From a virus: 64,000 nucleotides of DNA. The position numbers were made by a program, and so were the translations under genes. A model generated the notes under the pieces. The model had not been told where the DNA came from, did not search any database, and saw only the letters and a program-made list of their open reading frames with translations. The stretch lies in the IMG/VR virus record IMGVR_UViG_3300042458_001091, positions 1-64,000 of that record. One strand, written 5' to 3'. Shown here one piece after another: positions 1-8,270 of this stretch. Position 1 is the first letter of the stretch, and the number at the start of each line of letters is the position of its first letter.

Positions 1-455
1 GTAGATGTGAACACAGCAACGTTTGATGTACCGTTGATTGTTATGTTTGCATTGCCGTTGTTGGCCAGGGTAACGTTGGTATTGCCATTGACAATAGCCG
101 GGCCAGCGGTGGCTATTACCCCGGTGAGTTGGCTGCCGTTACCAATGTAATAACTGGCTGTGATGTTGCCGGTTGCCGACAACGCAGTGATATTGGCCTG
201 GGCGGCATTTGGAACTTGGTTCCAAATGTCAGATGACCCGTCGTAATTTGCAAAACAATAATAGTAATATTCTGCGTCGTACGCAGTCATGCCTGCAACG
301 TCGCCTACACTGCCTGTTAACGCAACAGGAGGTACAGTTTGAATTCTGGAGTAAAGTTCTCCAAAATTGTTGTTTGTTTTGGTAAATGCGGTGCGTATGG
401 GATCGCCTTGTCCGTCATTCGGAGCCGCACCTACATTGATAATTTCACGAGCCAT
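1..455 (-). CDS. Tail-fibre-like protein, N-terminal part (runs off window)
   Basis: Open from an ATG at 455 to the window edge without a stop, so about 151 residues of a longer protein are visible. The N-terminus (MAREIINVGAAPNDGQGDP) matches in pattern that of the long fibre-like protein at 23900-26578, and further on it carries the same YYIGNGSQLTG unit and Asn/Gly/Thr-rich strand-like repeats. This indicates a second member of a virion fibre family, with a shared attachment module at the N-terminus. A late-type box lies 23 nt upstream. The distal, receptor-binding part is outside the window. Confidence 0.85.
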   Translation of the reverse strand, partial: MAREIINVGAAPNDGQGDPIRTAFTKTNNNFGELYSRIQTVPPVALTGSVGDVAGMTAYDAEYYYYCFANYDGSSDIWNQVPNAAQANITALSATGNITASYYIGNGSQLTGVIATAGPAIVNGNTNVTLANNGNANITINGTSNVAVFTS

Positions 456-477
456 ATATTTGAGTCCTCTGGTAGTG

Positions 478-484
478 TATTTAC
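478..484 (-). promoter_or_regulatory. Late-promoter-like box (GTAAATA)
   Basis: GTAAATA on the minus strand, 23 nt upstream of the fibre ATG at 455. It resembles the TATAAATA late box of T4-like phages and recurs before several other genes here. Assigned by motif and position only. Confidence 0.4.
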
Positions 485-511
485 CAGATCACTCACGCTC
501 GGTGTTTTGCG

Positions 512-835
512 TTAACCAGGACTAAAACTGCTGCCGCACCCGCAAGTTGACACTGCTTGCGGGTTATTAATAGCAAAACTACTGCCCATTGGACCATCGT
601 CATAGCGTATGCTGGAGCCTTGTAGGTATTGCCAACTCATTGAGTCAACTAGCACTTTCACTGTGTCGTATTCAAAGTCCATGTCGTCTTCGTTTTGTAC
701 TTCATCCAGCGTAAACCCGTAACTGAATCCTGAGCATCCACCGCCCTGAACAAATACACGTAGTTTAATGTCAGGATTGTTTTCTTCTGCTAGTATGTCT
801 TTGAGTTTTACAACTGCACTGGGTTCTAATATCAT
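512..835 (-). CDS. A-type iron-sulfur carrier (IscA/ErpA/HesB family)
   Basis: 107 residues, normal family length. The three family cysteines are present: C34 in GGGCSGF and C98/C100 in the C-terminal STCGCGSSF. Proteins of this family accept Fe-S clusters and insert them into apo-enzymes in the cytoplasm. It is the last gene of the operon that includes radical-SAM enzyme 1, and its ATG overlaps the stop of the preceding gene (ATGA), so the two are translationally coupled. Phage copies of this family are known. The likely job here is cluster supply to the phage radical-SAM enzymes or to the host during infection; that link is inferred from context. Confidence 0.92.
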   Translation of the reverse strand: MILEPSAVVKLKDILAEENNPDIKLRVFVQGGGCSGFSYGFTLDEVQNEDDMDFEYDTVKVLVDSMSWQYLQGSSIRYDDGPMGSSFAINNPQAVSTCGCGSSFSPG

Positions 836-1560
836 AGTTTTTCCTTAATTTTTTTGGCAAATTCTCTATGCCCGATTGCACCCGTATGTATCAAATCTCT
901 TGCATTGGCATCTACAATGAGTTCTAAGCAGTCAAGTGCAACTAATTGAATATTTCTGTCATTGCACAATTTTTCAATGGCCAATAAGTTTTTACGTCTA
1001 TCAATATCCATATTCTCTTTTGATGATGCCCAAAGTTTATAAAAGTTTTCTAACATGTTATTGTTGATATCACTTTGCGGAACTAGTGTTGTTGGGTTTC
1101 CGTGATTGAATATTTCTACTCTGCCAGCACTTGGAACACAGATAGCAATGAATTTAGGGGTAAAATGCGGCAACCAAAAATCTAACAATCTAAAAACAGT
1201 ATCTAAACTGGAAGCACCGACCCCAAAATTCCATACCCATGTATTGGTTAATTTACTTAATACTCTAGGCCAAGCATCTTCAACTGGTACCCCAACTCCT
1301 TCTGTATGACTACATCCAAATGCCATGCCGCATGACCGATAATCAAACTCTTCGTCACGGAATCCATAGCAATTGTATTTGTAAGTGATGCTTGTTTCCA
1401 AAAATTCAAGACTAGTAAGAAGTTCTTTTGTTATGTTATTCTTACAATTAGTTTGAAATTGGTCTAGTGTATCACTACCGGACCAGCAAGCAGTTTTTCC
1501 AGACTGGTGGGAATTACGATGTTCCGGCACAGATGCGGCATCTATAATTGGAAATTGCAT
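832..1560 (-). CDS. SGNH/GDSL-like hydrolase
   Basis: 242 residues. SGNH blocks are recognisable although degenerate: block I as AFGCSHTEG (Ser in GCS), block II as NFGVGASS, and a C-terminal D-x-x-H as DLIHTGAIGH. Such enzymes are esterases or acyl hydrolases, often acting on acylated sugars. No signal peptide is seen, so it should be cytoplasmic. It starts on the last base of the superoxide dismutase stop (TAATG) and overlaps the Fe-S carrier gene. A second SGNH-like protein lies two genes upstream. Substrate unknown. Confidence 0.65.
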   Translation of the reverse strand: MQFPIIDAASVPEHRNSHQSGKTACWSGSDTLDQFQTNCKNNITKELLTSLEFLETSITYKYNCYGFRDEEFDYRSCGMAFGCSHTEGVGVPVEDAWPRVLSKLTNTWVWNFGVGASSLDTVFRLLDFWLPHFTPKFIAICVPSAGRVEIFNHGNPTTLVPQSDINNNMLENFYKLWASSKENMDIDRRKNLLAIEKLCNDRNIQLVALDCLELIVDANARDLIHTGAIGHREFAKKIKEKL

Positions 1561-2102
1561 TATAGTCTTTCGTTACAAACATCCCAGTCAATGATCTTCC
1601 AAATATTGTCTAGGTATTTTTCTTTGTCCCATTGGTAGTCCAAGGCCCACACATGTTCCCACCAATCAATAAGTACGCATATATCTGTACGCACAGCATG
1701 ATTGGGAATTGTTTTGATTGTGCCGGCGGTACTGAGATAAACCCATCCCGACCCTTGTATTTTCATAGCAGTTTCTTTCACTGCATCTTTAAAGTCTTCG
1801 TAAGTTTTAAAATGTTCTTCTATCAGTGCGAGTACTGCACCACGTGGTCTATTGGCACCCTTAGGAGCACGAAGTTGGGGGAAAAACTTATTGTGCAGGA
1901 AACTGCCAGCACGATTAAAATCTGCATTGCCTTCTCCTGCATTATACCGCTTGGCATAGCCTTTGGCCAAATGTCCATAATGGTATTCTAAACTTTCTTT
2001 GCTCAGTACAGGGTCAAGGTCTTTTTCGCCGTAAGGCAGTGGTGTAGTTTCCAATTTTGCTGGACGAGTGCTGGCTTCTATTAGATCAATTTGTTCACGC
2101 AT
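1560..2102 (-). CDS. Fe/Mn-type superoxide dismutase
   Basis: 180 residues, slightly short for the family (about 190-200). Metal ligands can be placed: H41 in LEYHYGHL, H70 in SFLHNKFF, and D146 and H150 in IDWWEHVW; the GSGW stretch near residue 117 is also family-typical. It should dismutate superoxide in the cytoplasm. It sits between two SGNH hydrolases in the operon that also holds radical-SAM 1 and an Fe-S carrier, so protection of oxygen-sensitive clusters is a reasonable role (inference). A TATAAATA box ends 6 nt before its ATG, so it may also have its own late, almost leaderless transcript. Iron versus manganese preference cannot be read safely. Confidence 0.93.
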   Translation of the reverse strand: MREQIDLIEASTRPAKLETTPLPYGEKDLDPVLSKESLEYHYGHLAKGYAKRYNAGEGNADFNRAGSFLHNKFFPQLRAPKGANRPRGAVLALIEEHFKTYEDFKDAVKETAMKIQGSGWVYLSTAGTIKTIPNHAVRTDICVLIDWWEHVWALDYQWDKEKYLDNIWKIIDWDVCNERL

Positions 2103-2107
2103 AAGGA

Positions 2108-2115
2108 TATTTATA
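2108..2115 (-). promoter_or_regulatory. Late-type promoter box TATAAATA
   Basis: Perfect T4-like late box on the minus strand. Only TCCTT separates it from the ATG of the superoxide dismutase, so by T4 geometry the transcript would start at or next to the start codon. It overlaps the 3' end of the upstream SGNH gene. Confidence 0.5.
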
Positions 2116-2806
2116 CATTTAAGGCTTGCTTATATCGATCTTGCCAAAGAGCGCATGCGGCCGAGTGAGCATCCTCAAGTGGATGTAACCCAGGATCGGT
2201 TACACTAAATCCATGTTTATAACTCCAATCTAAAAAAGTTAATCCTTCAAAGGTTTGCAAAGGATCTTTAGTAAGATCTTGTAAAGTTTTAATATAGTCC
2301 GGAGCATGCCAGGTTGTGTCCCACATTTCAGCATCCATATATGTTTGTATACTAGGAACATCGATGTGTTTTAAAAATTGTTGTGTAGAGTAAATGGTTT
2401 GTAGTGTTCTAAACTTGTCCCATAATGTACTGTATCCAGGATACTTTCCGTAAAATTCTAAAATCTTTTCAGCATCTTCTGCCCCAACCAATGGCGCTAA
2501 CTTTGACGGGACACAGGTTAATCCCAATGTAGTCCATGTTTCCTGCTGTGGAATATAAAAATCCCAACGAGCACCCCATGTCCAATTAATTACAGCCAGC
2601 ACATTATCACTGGGATTATTTGAAAAATATGTTAAAATTTGACGACTAATATTTTCGTTACCACAGCCCGGCACTGCGGTAGTTTCATAATCAACACCTA
2701 ATTTCCGTGCGGCCTGTCCAATCCAACTTTGTTGTCCATCATTATTATTGGCAAGTTCGCTGCCAAAGACAAAGCTATCTCCAAAGCCAACTATTTTTGT
2801 TTTCAT
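2111..2806 (-). CDS. SGNH/GDSL-family hydrolase
   Basis: 231 residues. Clear SGNH signatures: block I FGDSFVFGSE at the N-terminus with the nucleophile Ser in GDS, block II around AVPGCGNEN, an NWTWG segment in the block III area, and a C-terminal HPLEDAHS carrying the Asp/His. Family members hydrolyse esters, often acetyl or acyl groups on glycans. Its start overlaps the stop of radical-SAM 1 by 4 nt, so the two proteins are made together. The pairing suggests a joint pathway; the substrate cannot be read from the sequence. Confidence 0.8.
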   Translation of the reverse strand: MKTKIVGFGDSFVFGSELANNNDGQQSWIGQAARKLGVDYETTAVPGCGNENISRQILTYFSNNPSDNVLAVINWTWGARWDFYIPQQETWTTLGLTCVPSKLAPLVGAEDAEKILEFYGKYPGYSTLWDKFRTLQTIYSTQQFLKHIDVPSIQTYMDAEMWDTTWHAPDYIKTLQDLTKDPLQTFEGLTFLDWSYKHGFSVTDPGLHPLEDAHSAACALWQDRYKQALNV

Positions 2807-3948
2807 GCCTGTGCCTTATATAAAGTTAAATGATTTTCCTGTCTAATTTGGTCCAACGTTTGATTGTAAGATTGGCTACGATCCCAAAGTATTGAATTAA
2901 ATTTAGCAGATTTAATTTGATTAATTAGACCTGTTAACATATTTCTTTGTTCATTATCTAAATCCAAACTCAAACAAGATTCTAAATAGTCCACAGCTTG
3001 CGGGCGTAGTTCTTCTGACAGATTATCTGCGGCTAACAAATAAGGACGTTGACAAACAAAAAATTGGTGTCGACAACCAAGATCGCCATGTCGACCAACA
3101 GGTGTAATGCTGAGTTGTTGCATCCGACGACCAAACTCTAACAAGGGTTTTAGCCCAAATATTGTCAAATTAGATACAACAGAATTTATGTCTAGACTGT
3201 TAGCGTGTTGTGCCAACCAAGATACATTGCGTTCAATAACTGGCCAGTCTGACCCGTGCCTGACAATTTCGGCTGCCGACCCTACTGCGTCAATACTTAC
3301 TGTCCAATGTAAATTTGGTAACTGTTCTGTAATTTCATACCAGAACTCATCTTGAAAACTTGCATTTGATGTTATCAACACTGCAATATCTTTATGATCC
3401 TGTTTGATTGTTTTAATAAGATCTCGCACACCAGGAATTACGGTAGGCTCACCACCAGTGAACATAATTCTTTTTAGTGACCCTAGGTTACACATAATCC
3501 AATCTATATTTGAATCAGTTACTGATAGAGTTTTACTAGCAGGCGGCGCTCCTAAAAACTTTTGCAATTCTGGGTAATGATTAATTTCCTGTGTTATGCC
3601 GTGACTGAATGTTGGGCTACAACTACGACATTTAAAATTGCAAATATTAACAGATCTAAAATCTATGAAGTCAAGCTGTGTGTTGGTAAAAATTTGATTA
3701 TCATAATCTTGATTACTATTAGTCCTTAAGCTGGTGCCGTATGCCTGTTCTTGTTTGACACACCCTCCGCACACCGCTGGGGTATTTCCATTAAGTAAAT
3801 CTTGTTGTAATTCTATTAGTTTTGGATGTGTGGACCATTCATCAAGGGTCACTTGATATCTTGGAGTCTGACAACAAGCCGCAATGCCTGTACTATCAAC
3901 ATAAGCATGTCTAAACGGCAGTGGACAATACCAGTCTGACATGGTCAT
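2803..3948 (-). CDS. Radical-SAM protein with N-terminal extra cysteines (paralog 1)
   Basis: 381 residues. The radical-SAM cluster motif is C103-N-F-K-C107-R-S-C110, followed by FTGGEP around 163-168, which contacts SAM in this superfamily. Before the core lie C8, the pair C25-C26, and C60-x-x-C63, a set that also occurs in the other five paralogs here and suggests an auxiliary Fe-S cluster (the twitch/SPASM idea, placed N-terminally). It overlaps IF-1 upstream and the SGNH hydrolase downstream, each by 4 nt. The enzyme should generate a 5'-deoxyadenosyl radical in the cytoplasm; the substrate is unknown. Start could be M1 or M3. Confidence 0.88.
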   Translation of the reverse strand: MTMSDWYCPLPFRHAYVDSTGIAACCQTPRYQVTLDEWSTHPKLIELQQDLLNGNTPAVCGGCVKQEQAYGTSLRTNSNQDYDNQIFTNTQLDFIDFRSVNICNFKCRSCSPTFSHGITQEINHYPELQKFLGAPPASKTLSVTDSNIDWIMCNLGSLKRIMFTGGEPTVIPGVRDLIKTIKQDHKDIAVLITSNASFQDEFWYEITEQLPNLHWTVSIDAVGSAAEIVRHGSDWPVIERNVSWLAQHANSLDINSVVSNLTIFGLKPLLEFGRRMQQLSITPVGRHGDLGCRHQFFVCQRPYLLAADNLSEELRPQAVDYLESCLSLDLDNEQRNMLTGLINQIKSAKFNSILWDRSQSYNQTLDQIRQENHLTLYKAQA

Positions 3949-4163
3949 TTGCGTCGTGTAATTCGCCCGCGAGTTAGATCATAAGGGGTAAATTCAATTT
4001 CCACACGATCCCCTAGTAACACTTTGATATTGTTGGTTCGCATGCGCCCACTCAAGTGTCCTAGCACTGTGGTATCTACGTTGTCTAATTTAATTCTAAA
4101 CATTGCGGCCGGTAAAATCTCCTCCACCCGGCCTTCCATATTGATTGTTTCTTCTTTTGCCAT
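3945..4163 (-). CDS. infA: Translation initiation factor IF-1
   Basis: 72 residues from the ATG at 4163, exactly the usual IF-1 length. The open frame can be read two codons further up to a TTG, but MAKEE is the standard IF-1 N-terminus, so the ATG is preferred. Family features are visible along the whole S1/OB fold: [39 protein letters not shown] and the C-terminal [16 protein letters not shown]-1 binds the A site of the 30S subunit during initiation. It lies in the early-type operon starting near 5702, just before radical-SAM 1 (4-nt overlap). A phage-borne IF-1 could bias initiation towards phage mRNA; that role is inference. Confidence 0.93.
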   Translation of the reverse strand: MAKEETINMEGRVEEILPAAMFRIKLDNVDTTVLGHLSGRMRTNNIKVLLGDRVEIEFTPYDLTRGRITRRK

Positions 4164-4173
4164 AAGCAATTAC

Positions 4174-4596
4174 TTATTCAAAACTCAGCTCTGCGCTAAT
4201 CTTCTTCAGCCGGTCCATTCGGAAACTGCGCCAGGCTCCAACATCCAAATCGTACACTTTGATCACAGCAGGATCGGGTTCTTTTGGTTGCTTTCGGGGT
4301 TTAGTGGATTCTGTTACAAGCCCGTCCACACGTCCCACAATGGAAGCACTGAGTGACATGGCCGCCATTGGGGGTTTTTCCGGAATCAAGTCCCAATGCA
4401 GTGTGCACCGCATGGTGCGATCTGTACCATCTGCCTTGACAAATGTCACTGTAATAGGTTGTTTTTCCAACAAACTCCTGACCCAGTCACGCATGACATG
4501 TCGGTTTGCGTCATCTGCTTCTTGATACTGTGTGCCTGGTGCTCCTTTGAGCAGTCGTATCACTTCCTGTTGTTCCCATTTCATCATCAACTCCAT
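4174..4596 (-). CDS. Conserved phage protein, DUF2693-like
   Basis: 140 residues at most; M4 or M5 (MKWEQQEV) may be the true start because the upstream gene ends at 4587. The pattern WVRSLLEKQPITVTFVKADGTDRTMRCTL followed by a C-terminal VYDLDVGAWRSFRMDRLKKI segment is what I recall for small phage proteins with an SH3-like beta fold (DUF2693). No catalytic motif. It lies directly upstream of infA in the same operon. Confidence 0.75.
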   Translation of the reverse strand: MELMMKWEQQEVIRLLKGAPGTQYQEADDANRHVMRDWVRSLLEKQPITVTFVKADGTDRTMRCTLHWDLIPEKPPMAAMSLSASIVGRVDGLVTESTKPRKQPKEPDPAVIKVYDLDVGAWRSFRMDRLKKISAELSFE

Positions 4597-4799
4597 TTTA
4601 AATTAAACCACGTTGCCCACTTGTTGTCATAAAATCTAAACTCAACATAGCCCGGAACATCTCCTGTCATGTTGTCCCATCTAGGTTGATAATACGCAAA
4701 ATCAAAATCTGTTCCTTGTTGTAGTCCTTGCCGCCTGAGATCATTGACAATCAACAACATTTCATCCACACGTTTGTTGTGTAGTTTTACTATGTTCAC
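4587..4799 (-). CDS. Small hypothetical protein
   Basis: 70 residues, soluble, aromatic-rich, no motif recognised. The C-terminal FNLKWS resembles the FKLTWS end of the next protein upstream (4796-5074), hinting at a distant duplication. It overlaps both neighbours by a few bases, consistent with operonic translation. Confidence 0.75.
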   Translation of the reverse strand: MNIVKLHNKRVDEMLLIVNDLRRQGLQQGTDFDFAYYQPRWDNMTGDVPGYVEFRFYDNKWATWFNLKWS

Positions 4800-5074
4800 G
4801 ACCAGGTCAGCTTAAACACAGCTAAATCTTGTTCATCCTCAAAGCAAACTTTATACTTGTTAGATTTGGTAAGTTTATCATAGGCTAGGGTTTTGAAGTC
4901 TTCGTCATGCCCACCCCAGACCATGTTCCATCTGCCTTCGGGATTGTTGAATGGTTCCCAGGCCTGGCCAAACTGTCGTTCACACCATTGCGAAACCTGC
5001 AGTCGGGTGTTCATGTCAATCAGGGTTTCATGCACCAAGTTGTTAAGTGATGCTGGATGTACAGATTGGACCAT
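4796..5074 (-). CDS. Small hypothetical protein
   Basis: 92 residues, no recognised domain. It ends in FKLTWS, like its downstream neighbour. Overlaps of 1 nt upstream and 4 nt downstream show it is part of the operon between 5702 and about 500. Confidence 0.75.
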   Translation of the reverse strand: MVQSVHPASLNNLVHETLIDMNTRLQVSQWCERQFGQAWEPFNNPEGRWNMVWGGHDEDFKTLAYDKLTKSNKYKVCFEDEQDLAVFKLTWS

Positions 5075-5466
5075 TAGCCTCTCCTCATTGTGGCAATGTC
5101 ATGTGCCTCTTCATTACTAAAGATAGGCACTGCATTGCTCTTGTGCATTGTACCAATCCCAAGAACTTTTGTGCCGGTGTAGACCTTGTGAACAGGTGCA
5201 GTTGAAGAACCCGGGGTCACACGGCTGGGAATGTTGTGAGTGTTGCTACGGCCAACAGGTGTGCTCAATTTGTAGTTCAATGGTTCTGCCGCAAGCGCAC
5301 GTTGGCGCCGCTTTTCGTCAGCATCCAGTTCCCACTTGGCCTGTAGCTCTTTCCAGGACGCATCAAGCTCACGTGCTTTACGTGCTTCTTCTGCGTTGCG
5401 GAATTTGACTTTGCCCTTCTTCTTGCCGTTGTAGGAAAGTGCAGGATGTTCGAGATGCATGCTCAT
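5074..5466 (-). CDS. Hypothetical basic protein
   Basis: 130 residues, with a highly charged, probably helical middle (residues about 15-60, rich in K/E/R/A) and a C-terminal part with short hydrophobic strands. No family recognised. It overlaps the preceding gene by 4 nt (ATGA). Confidence 0.75.
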   Translation of the reverse strand: MSMHLEHPALSYNGKKKGKVKFRNAEEARKARELDASWKELQAKWELDADEKRRQRALAAEPLNYKLSTPVGRSNTHNIPSRVTPGSSTAPVHKVYTGTKVLGIGTMHKSNAVPIFSNEEAHDIATMRRG

Positions 5467-5702
5467 TGTAAGTTCCTTGGTTCATCATTGATTGCTCGTT
5501 CAAGTGCAACACGCTCTTCGTCAGTCAAGCTATCCCAATCTATAGGCCGGCTCTGTGCTTCAAGTTCTTCTGGCGTCATGTTGGCAAACATTTCTGTAAT
5601 TTCTTTCATCACAGCATCCAGTTCGGCCTGATCCTCTACGTCAAGGCTGTCAAAGGCACCAGGCGCAAATTCTACCTTCATTGGTTTTTTAGGATCTGTC
5701 AT
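5463..5702 (-). CDS. Small acidic hypothetical protein
   Basis: 79 residues, strongly acidic (many D/E), mostly helical in appearance. First gene of the operon that runs down to the Fe-S carrier. A near-consensus sigma70 promoter ends 26 nt upstream. No function can be assigned. Confidence 0.75.
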   Translation of the reverse strand: MTDPKKPMKVEFAPGAFDSLDVEDQAELDAVMKEITEMFANMTPEELEAQSRPIDWDSLTDEERVALERAINDEPRNLQ

Positions 5703-5727
5703 AGTTGAACTCTGTTAATCATGCTGT

Positions 5728-5756
5728 ATTATAGCACAAGAAGAATTAGCAGTCAA
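5728..5756 (-). promoter_or_regulatory. Sigma70-type promoter
   Basis: TTGACT - 17 nt - TATAAT on the minus strand, driving the operon that starts at 5702 and includes infA and radical-SAM 1. One of a family of near-identical promoters in the window. Confidence 0.75.
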
Positions 5757-6482
5757 CTAGCATTCTGCTACGCCGGAGAACTTGATTTCGGGCAGGCGTT
5801 CTCTTGGTATGCACAGCATGTTTTGGTAATCCACTTGAAAAAAGGCATAATCTGGCACTCCAGCCAAACTAGCCTTGATTGGTTCCTTGCCGCTGATAAA
5901 AAACTCTACCCAAATATACGGACGGTGTTGTTGAATAGTTTTGAGTCCACCTGCTAGTGCGGCACATTCGTACCCTTCTACATCCAGTTTGATAAAGTCC
6001 ACACGTTCCAATTCCAAGCTGTCAATTGTTTTAACCATGACAGGTGTGCCTGTACCAGTGGCGCTGATCTGTACAGTTCCAAAGTCCTGCGGAGTTCCGT
6101 AATCAATGTCCGGCACAATTGCTGTGCCAGGTACAGCACCAAGCCCGGCATGTTGTAAATCACAAAAGTCAATGTCGTTTAGAGCCAAGCTGCCAGACAG
6201 TGCACGGAACAGAGTCAGTTGCGGTTCAAAACTGATGATGCGTTGACCACGTCCACGTATTCTATTGGCCACCGGAATGGTAAAGAACCCGGCATTGGCG
6301 CCGCCGTCAATGATCACCGCACCTTCTTTCAAGGTGTCTATCAGTGCAAAGATATTGTTGAGTTCACCTTCGATGTGTGTGGCACCTGTTTTGATCAGGG
6401 CCTCAGCTTGAAAAGCACAATGGCGATTTACAATAAACCGACCATGTATGCTGTCTATCACTACAAAATTTGGTATGCTCAT
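5757..6482 (-). CDS. FkbM-family methyltransferase
   Basis: 241 residues. The SAM-binding glycine loop is DGGANAGFFTIP (about residue 102), followed by IISFEP, and the FkbM-typical DFIKLDVEGYE, ending in IWVEF. FkbM enzymes methylate hydroxyl groups, often on sugars or polyketides, and are common in phage and cell-surface glycan loci. Its ATG overlaps the stop of the preceding membrane protein (4 nt). Target unknown; a surface-sugar modification would fit the rest of the window. Confidence 0.88.
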   Translation of the reverse strand: MSIPNFVVIDSIHGRFIVNRHCAFQAEALIKTGATHIEGELNNIFALIDTLKEGAVIIDGGANAGFFTIPVANRIRGRGQRIISFEPQLTLFRALSGSLALNDIDFCDLQHAGLGAVPGTAIVPDIDYGTPQDFGTVQISATGTGTPVMVKTIDSLELERVDFIKLDVEGYECAALAGGLKTIQQHRPYIWVEFFISGKEPIKASLAGVPDYAFFQVDYQNMLCIPRERLPEIKFSGVAEC

Positions 6483-6775
6483 TTAAACAAGATCAATGCC
6501 ATCAGCACAGCTTGAATAATAAATCCTGTGCCAATGGTCACAATGTTTAAGATGTCTTTGAGAATCACAGCACGGAAAAACAACAGAACCAATCCTGCCC
6601 AGGCAAACAGCACAATGTCCAAGTTGGGTGTGCGGTCACTCAGCCCGGTCATTAATGCAAGTAGGGTAGGAATGGTTGCGGCATGTACCACAATGGCTGC
6701 CAACCAGCCCAGAGTTTCTGCAGAAATTTTGGTAAAGGTAGTTGAAAGAAAGTTACGAATTGCATCCAGGTTCAT
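6479..6775 (-). CDS. Small membrane protein
   Basis: 98 residues with about three hydrophobic helices (roughly 22-42, 53-70, 75-96). It lies between the SleB-like hydrolase and FkbM gene, overlapping each by 4 nt. Position beside a lysin makes a holin-type role possible, but there is no diagnostic motif and the length and order are not decisive. Confidence 0.7.
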   Translation of the reverse strand: MNLDAIRNFLSTTFTKISAETLGWLAAIVVHAATIPTLLALMTGLSDRTPNLDIVLFAWAGLVLLFFRAVILKDILNIVTIGTGFIIQAVLMALILFK

Positions 6776-7350
6776 GTGCGTTCTCCATAGAAAATATGAC
6801 GGCCGATTTTTTCAATTTTAGGATGTTTCCATCCGGGGTTTACATAGTCAGCATGATAGTAAAGTGCATTATGCAGACTGGGTAATCTAAATCCTTCTAA
6901 CAGAACCTTTTTGGCCACTTCTTCACTTTCCAGCCACATGGGTTTGTGTATGGCTTTTACTTTGTGGTTGCCTTCGCAATACCAACTAAATTGGCAAACT
7001 ACTCGTTCGTAAAACACATTCTTTTGGTGCACCACTCCGCAGACTGAATTGGCAAATTTGCCCGACTGCATGCGATTCAGTGTGACCTGGGCCACTGCTA
7101 CTTTGCCCACAAACGGCTCCGAGGCAGCTTCCCAATAGATGTTGCGTGTTAGACATTCCAGTTGTTTGGTCTGTTCAGCGGCAGTGACATAGCCAGGCGG
7201 CATAAAGTTTTGTGCATTTCGTAGTCCGTCCAGGCGTGCATTGCAAACTGCTACCACTGCAACAGCCACTGCCACAAATCCCAGGGTCTTTACTGCTCGC
7301 GAGAGCCAGGGCACGAAGTCGATATTTTTAAAAGTTAATATGGTGTTCAT
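6772..7350 (-). CDS. Cell-wall hydrolase, SleB/Hydrolase_2 family
   Basis: 192 residues. A membrane anchor or uncleaved signal (about 18-38, rich in V/A) precedes the catalytic domain. The domain has NIYWEAASEPFVGKVAVAQVTLNRM, with the catalytic Glu in YWEA, then CGVVHQ, FSWYCEG and HNALYYHADYV, all typical of SleB-type peptidoglycan lytic enzymes. It is the best candidate endolysin in the window; the N-terminal anchor suggests a signal-arrest-release type export (inference). Followed without gap by the membrane protein at 6479. Confidence 0.9.
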   Translation of the reverse strand: MNTILTFKNIDFVPWLSRAVKTLGFVAVAVAVVAVCNARLDGLRNAQNFMPPGYVTAAEQTKQLECLTRNIYWEAASEPFVGKVAVAQVTLNRMQSGKFANSVCGVVHQKNVFYERVVCQFSWYCEGNHKVKAIHKPMWLESEEVAKKVLLEGFRLPSLHNALYYHADYVNPGWKHPKIEKIGRHIFYGERT

Positions 7351-7417
7351 AGGCTTTTACTTACTCAGAAGGTTTGAGATCCCCGGAAGACCGGGCTGAA
7401 ACAAAACATTTTTGCCG

Positions 7418-7888
7418 TTAACTGCGCGGTTTACTGGGTGTTTTAGTTTTTAGTGTTTTCCACATCGCCGACTTGGTTTTGAGATCTTGCTCAAGTTGTC
7501 GATAGCAGTCACCTAACTCTCGAAGTTGGTCCCACTCTGCTTCAAGTTCTTTGTTGACGTCTAATAGGTTAAGACGCTCGCCAATGGCGGTGATCTTGTC
7601 CATTAGGCTAACACCATTTACCACAATGTCAGCATTGTCACCATCCAGTTGTAGTGTGCCCGATGTTCCTACTGACAGCGTTGGTGACCAAGTTGGGTCA
7701 TTGTAGATGTATTTTCCAGCATGAGACTGACTTATAATAGTGTTTGATAAACTGCTGTAATCAATACCACCAGTCAAGTTTAGAGAACTCAAATCAATGG
7801 TATTGCTATCGTCGCCATTAACTCCGGTAATGGTAATTGTGTCAGTACCATAGTCCCAGAGATCTATTTGTTTTTTGTCAGAGTCCAT
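7418..7888 (-). CDS. Hypothetical protein with C-terminal coiled coil
   Basis: 156 residues. The first half is Thr/Ser/Asp-rich with short beta strands, like fibre or baseplate proteins; the second half (about 92-140) is a heptad-like helix rich in E/L/Q. This looks like a small structural protein, but no family is recognised. Its 5' end overlaps the preceding 54-residue gene by 25 nt; a later start is possible. Confidence 0.65.
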   Translation of the reverse strand: MDSDKKQIDLWDYGTDTITITGVNGDDSNTIDLSSLNLTGGIDYSSLSNTIISQSHAGKYIYNDPTWSPTLSVGTSGTLQLDGDNADIVVNGVSLMDKITAIGERLNLLDVNKELEAEWDQLRELGDCYRQLEQDLKTKSAMWKTLKTKTPSKPRS

Positions 7889-8028
7889 GTGCCGTCCTTG
7901 TTGTCAGTCCATTCAAGCGTGTCGCCGACTTGCCATCCAAGTTCGGCACAGAATTCTTCTCCCAAATCCAGTAATAATTCTCCTGGATTTTCCGGATCTT
8001 CAATCACTTTCAAAGTCCGTGTGTTCAT
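7864..8028 (-). CDS. Small phage protein (54 aa)
   Basis: 54 residues starting MNTRTLKVIEDPENPGE and containing GWQVGDTLEWTDNKDGTWTLTK. The G-x-x-x-GD-x-L-x-W...DG-x-W-x-LTK pattern is one I recall from many T4-like cyanophage small proteins, possibly a swapped-hairpin AbrB-like fold; that fold is a guess. It lies 4 nt after the histone-like gene and overlaps the next gene. Confidence 0.7.
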   Translation of the reverse strand: MNTRTLKVIEDPENPGELLLDLGEEFCAELGWQVGDTLEWTDNKDGTWTLTKNK

Positions 8029-8032
8029 TGTA

Positions 8033-8224
8033 TCACTTGGCAGCAGTGGCCAGGGCTTCTTTTTCTGCTGTGATTTCTTTGCGGCGTTCTTTGATGCCTT
8101 TGCTCATTTCCTGCAATGCTTTGCGGGCACGGGCGGCAGCGGCCTTAACACCCTTGGCAGTAAACTTCTCGTTTTCAGCGAGGTAAGATTCATAAGCGGC
8201 TACGATTTGTTCATGTTGTGTCAT
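8033..8224 (-). CDS. Small basic helical protein (histone H1-like)
   Basis: 63 residues, Ala/Lys/Arg/Glu-rich and entirely helical in appearance; the AKGVKAAAARARKALQEM stretch resembles histone-like or DNA-coating phage proteins. No specific family claimed. Preceded by a TTGACA-17-TATACT promoter. Confidence 0.75.
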   Translation of the reverse strand: MTQHEQIVAAYESYLAENEKFTAKGVKAAAARARKALQEMSKGIKERRKEITAEKEALATAAK

Positions 8225-8270
8225 ATTTGTTCCTTAAAAAGTTATAACGTGTTTACTTAACACTGTGTAC

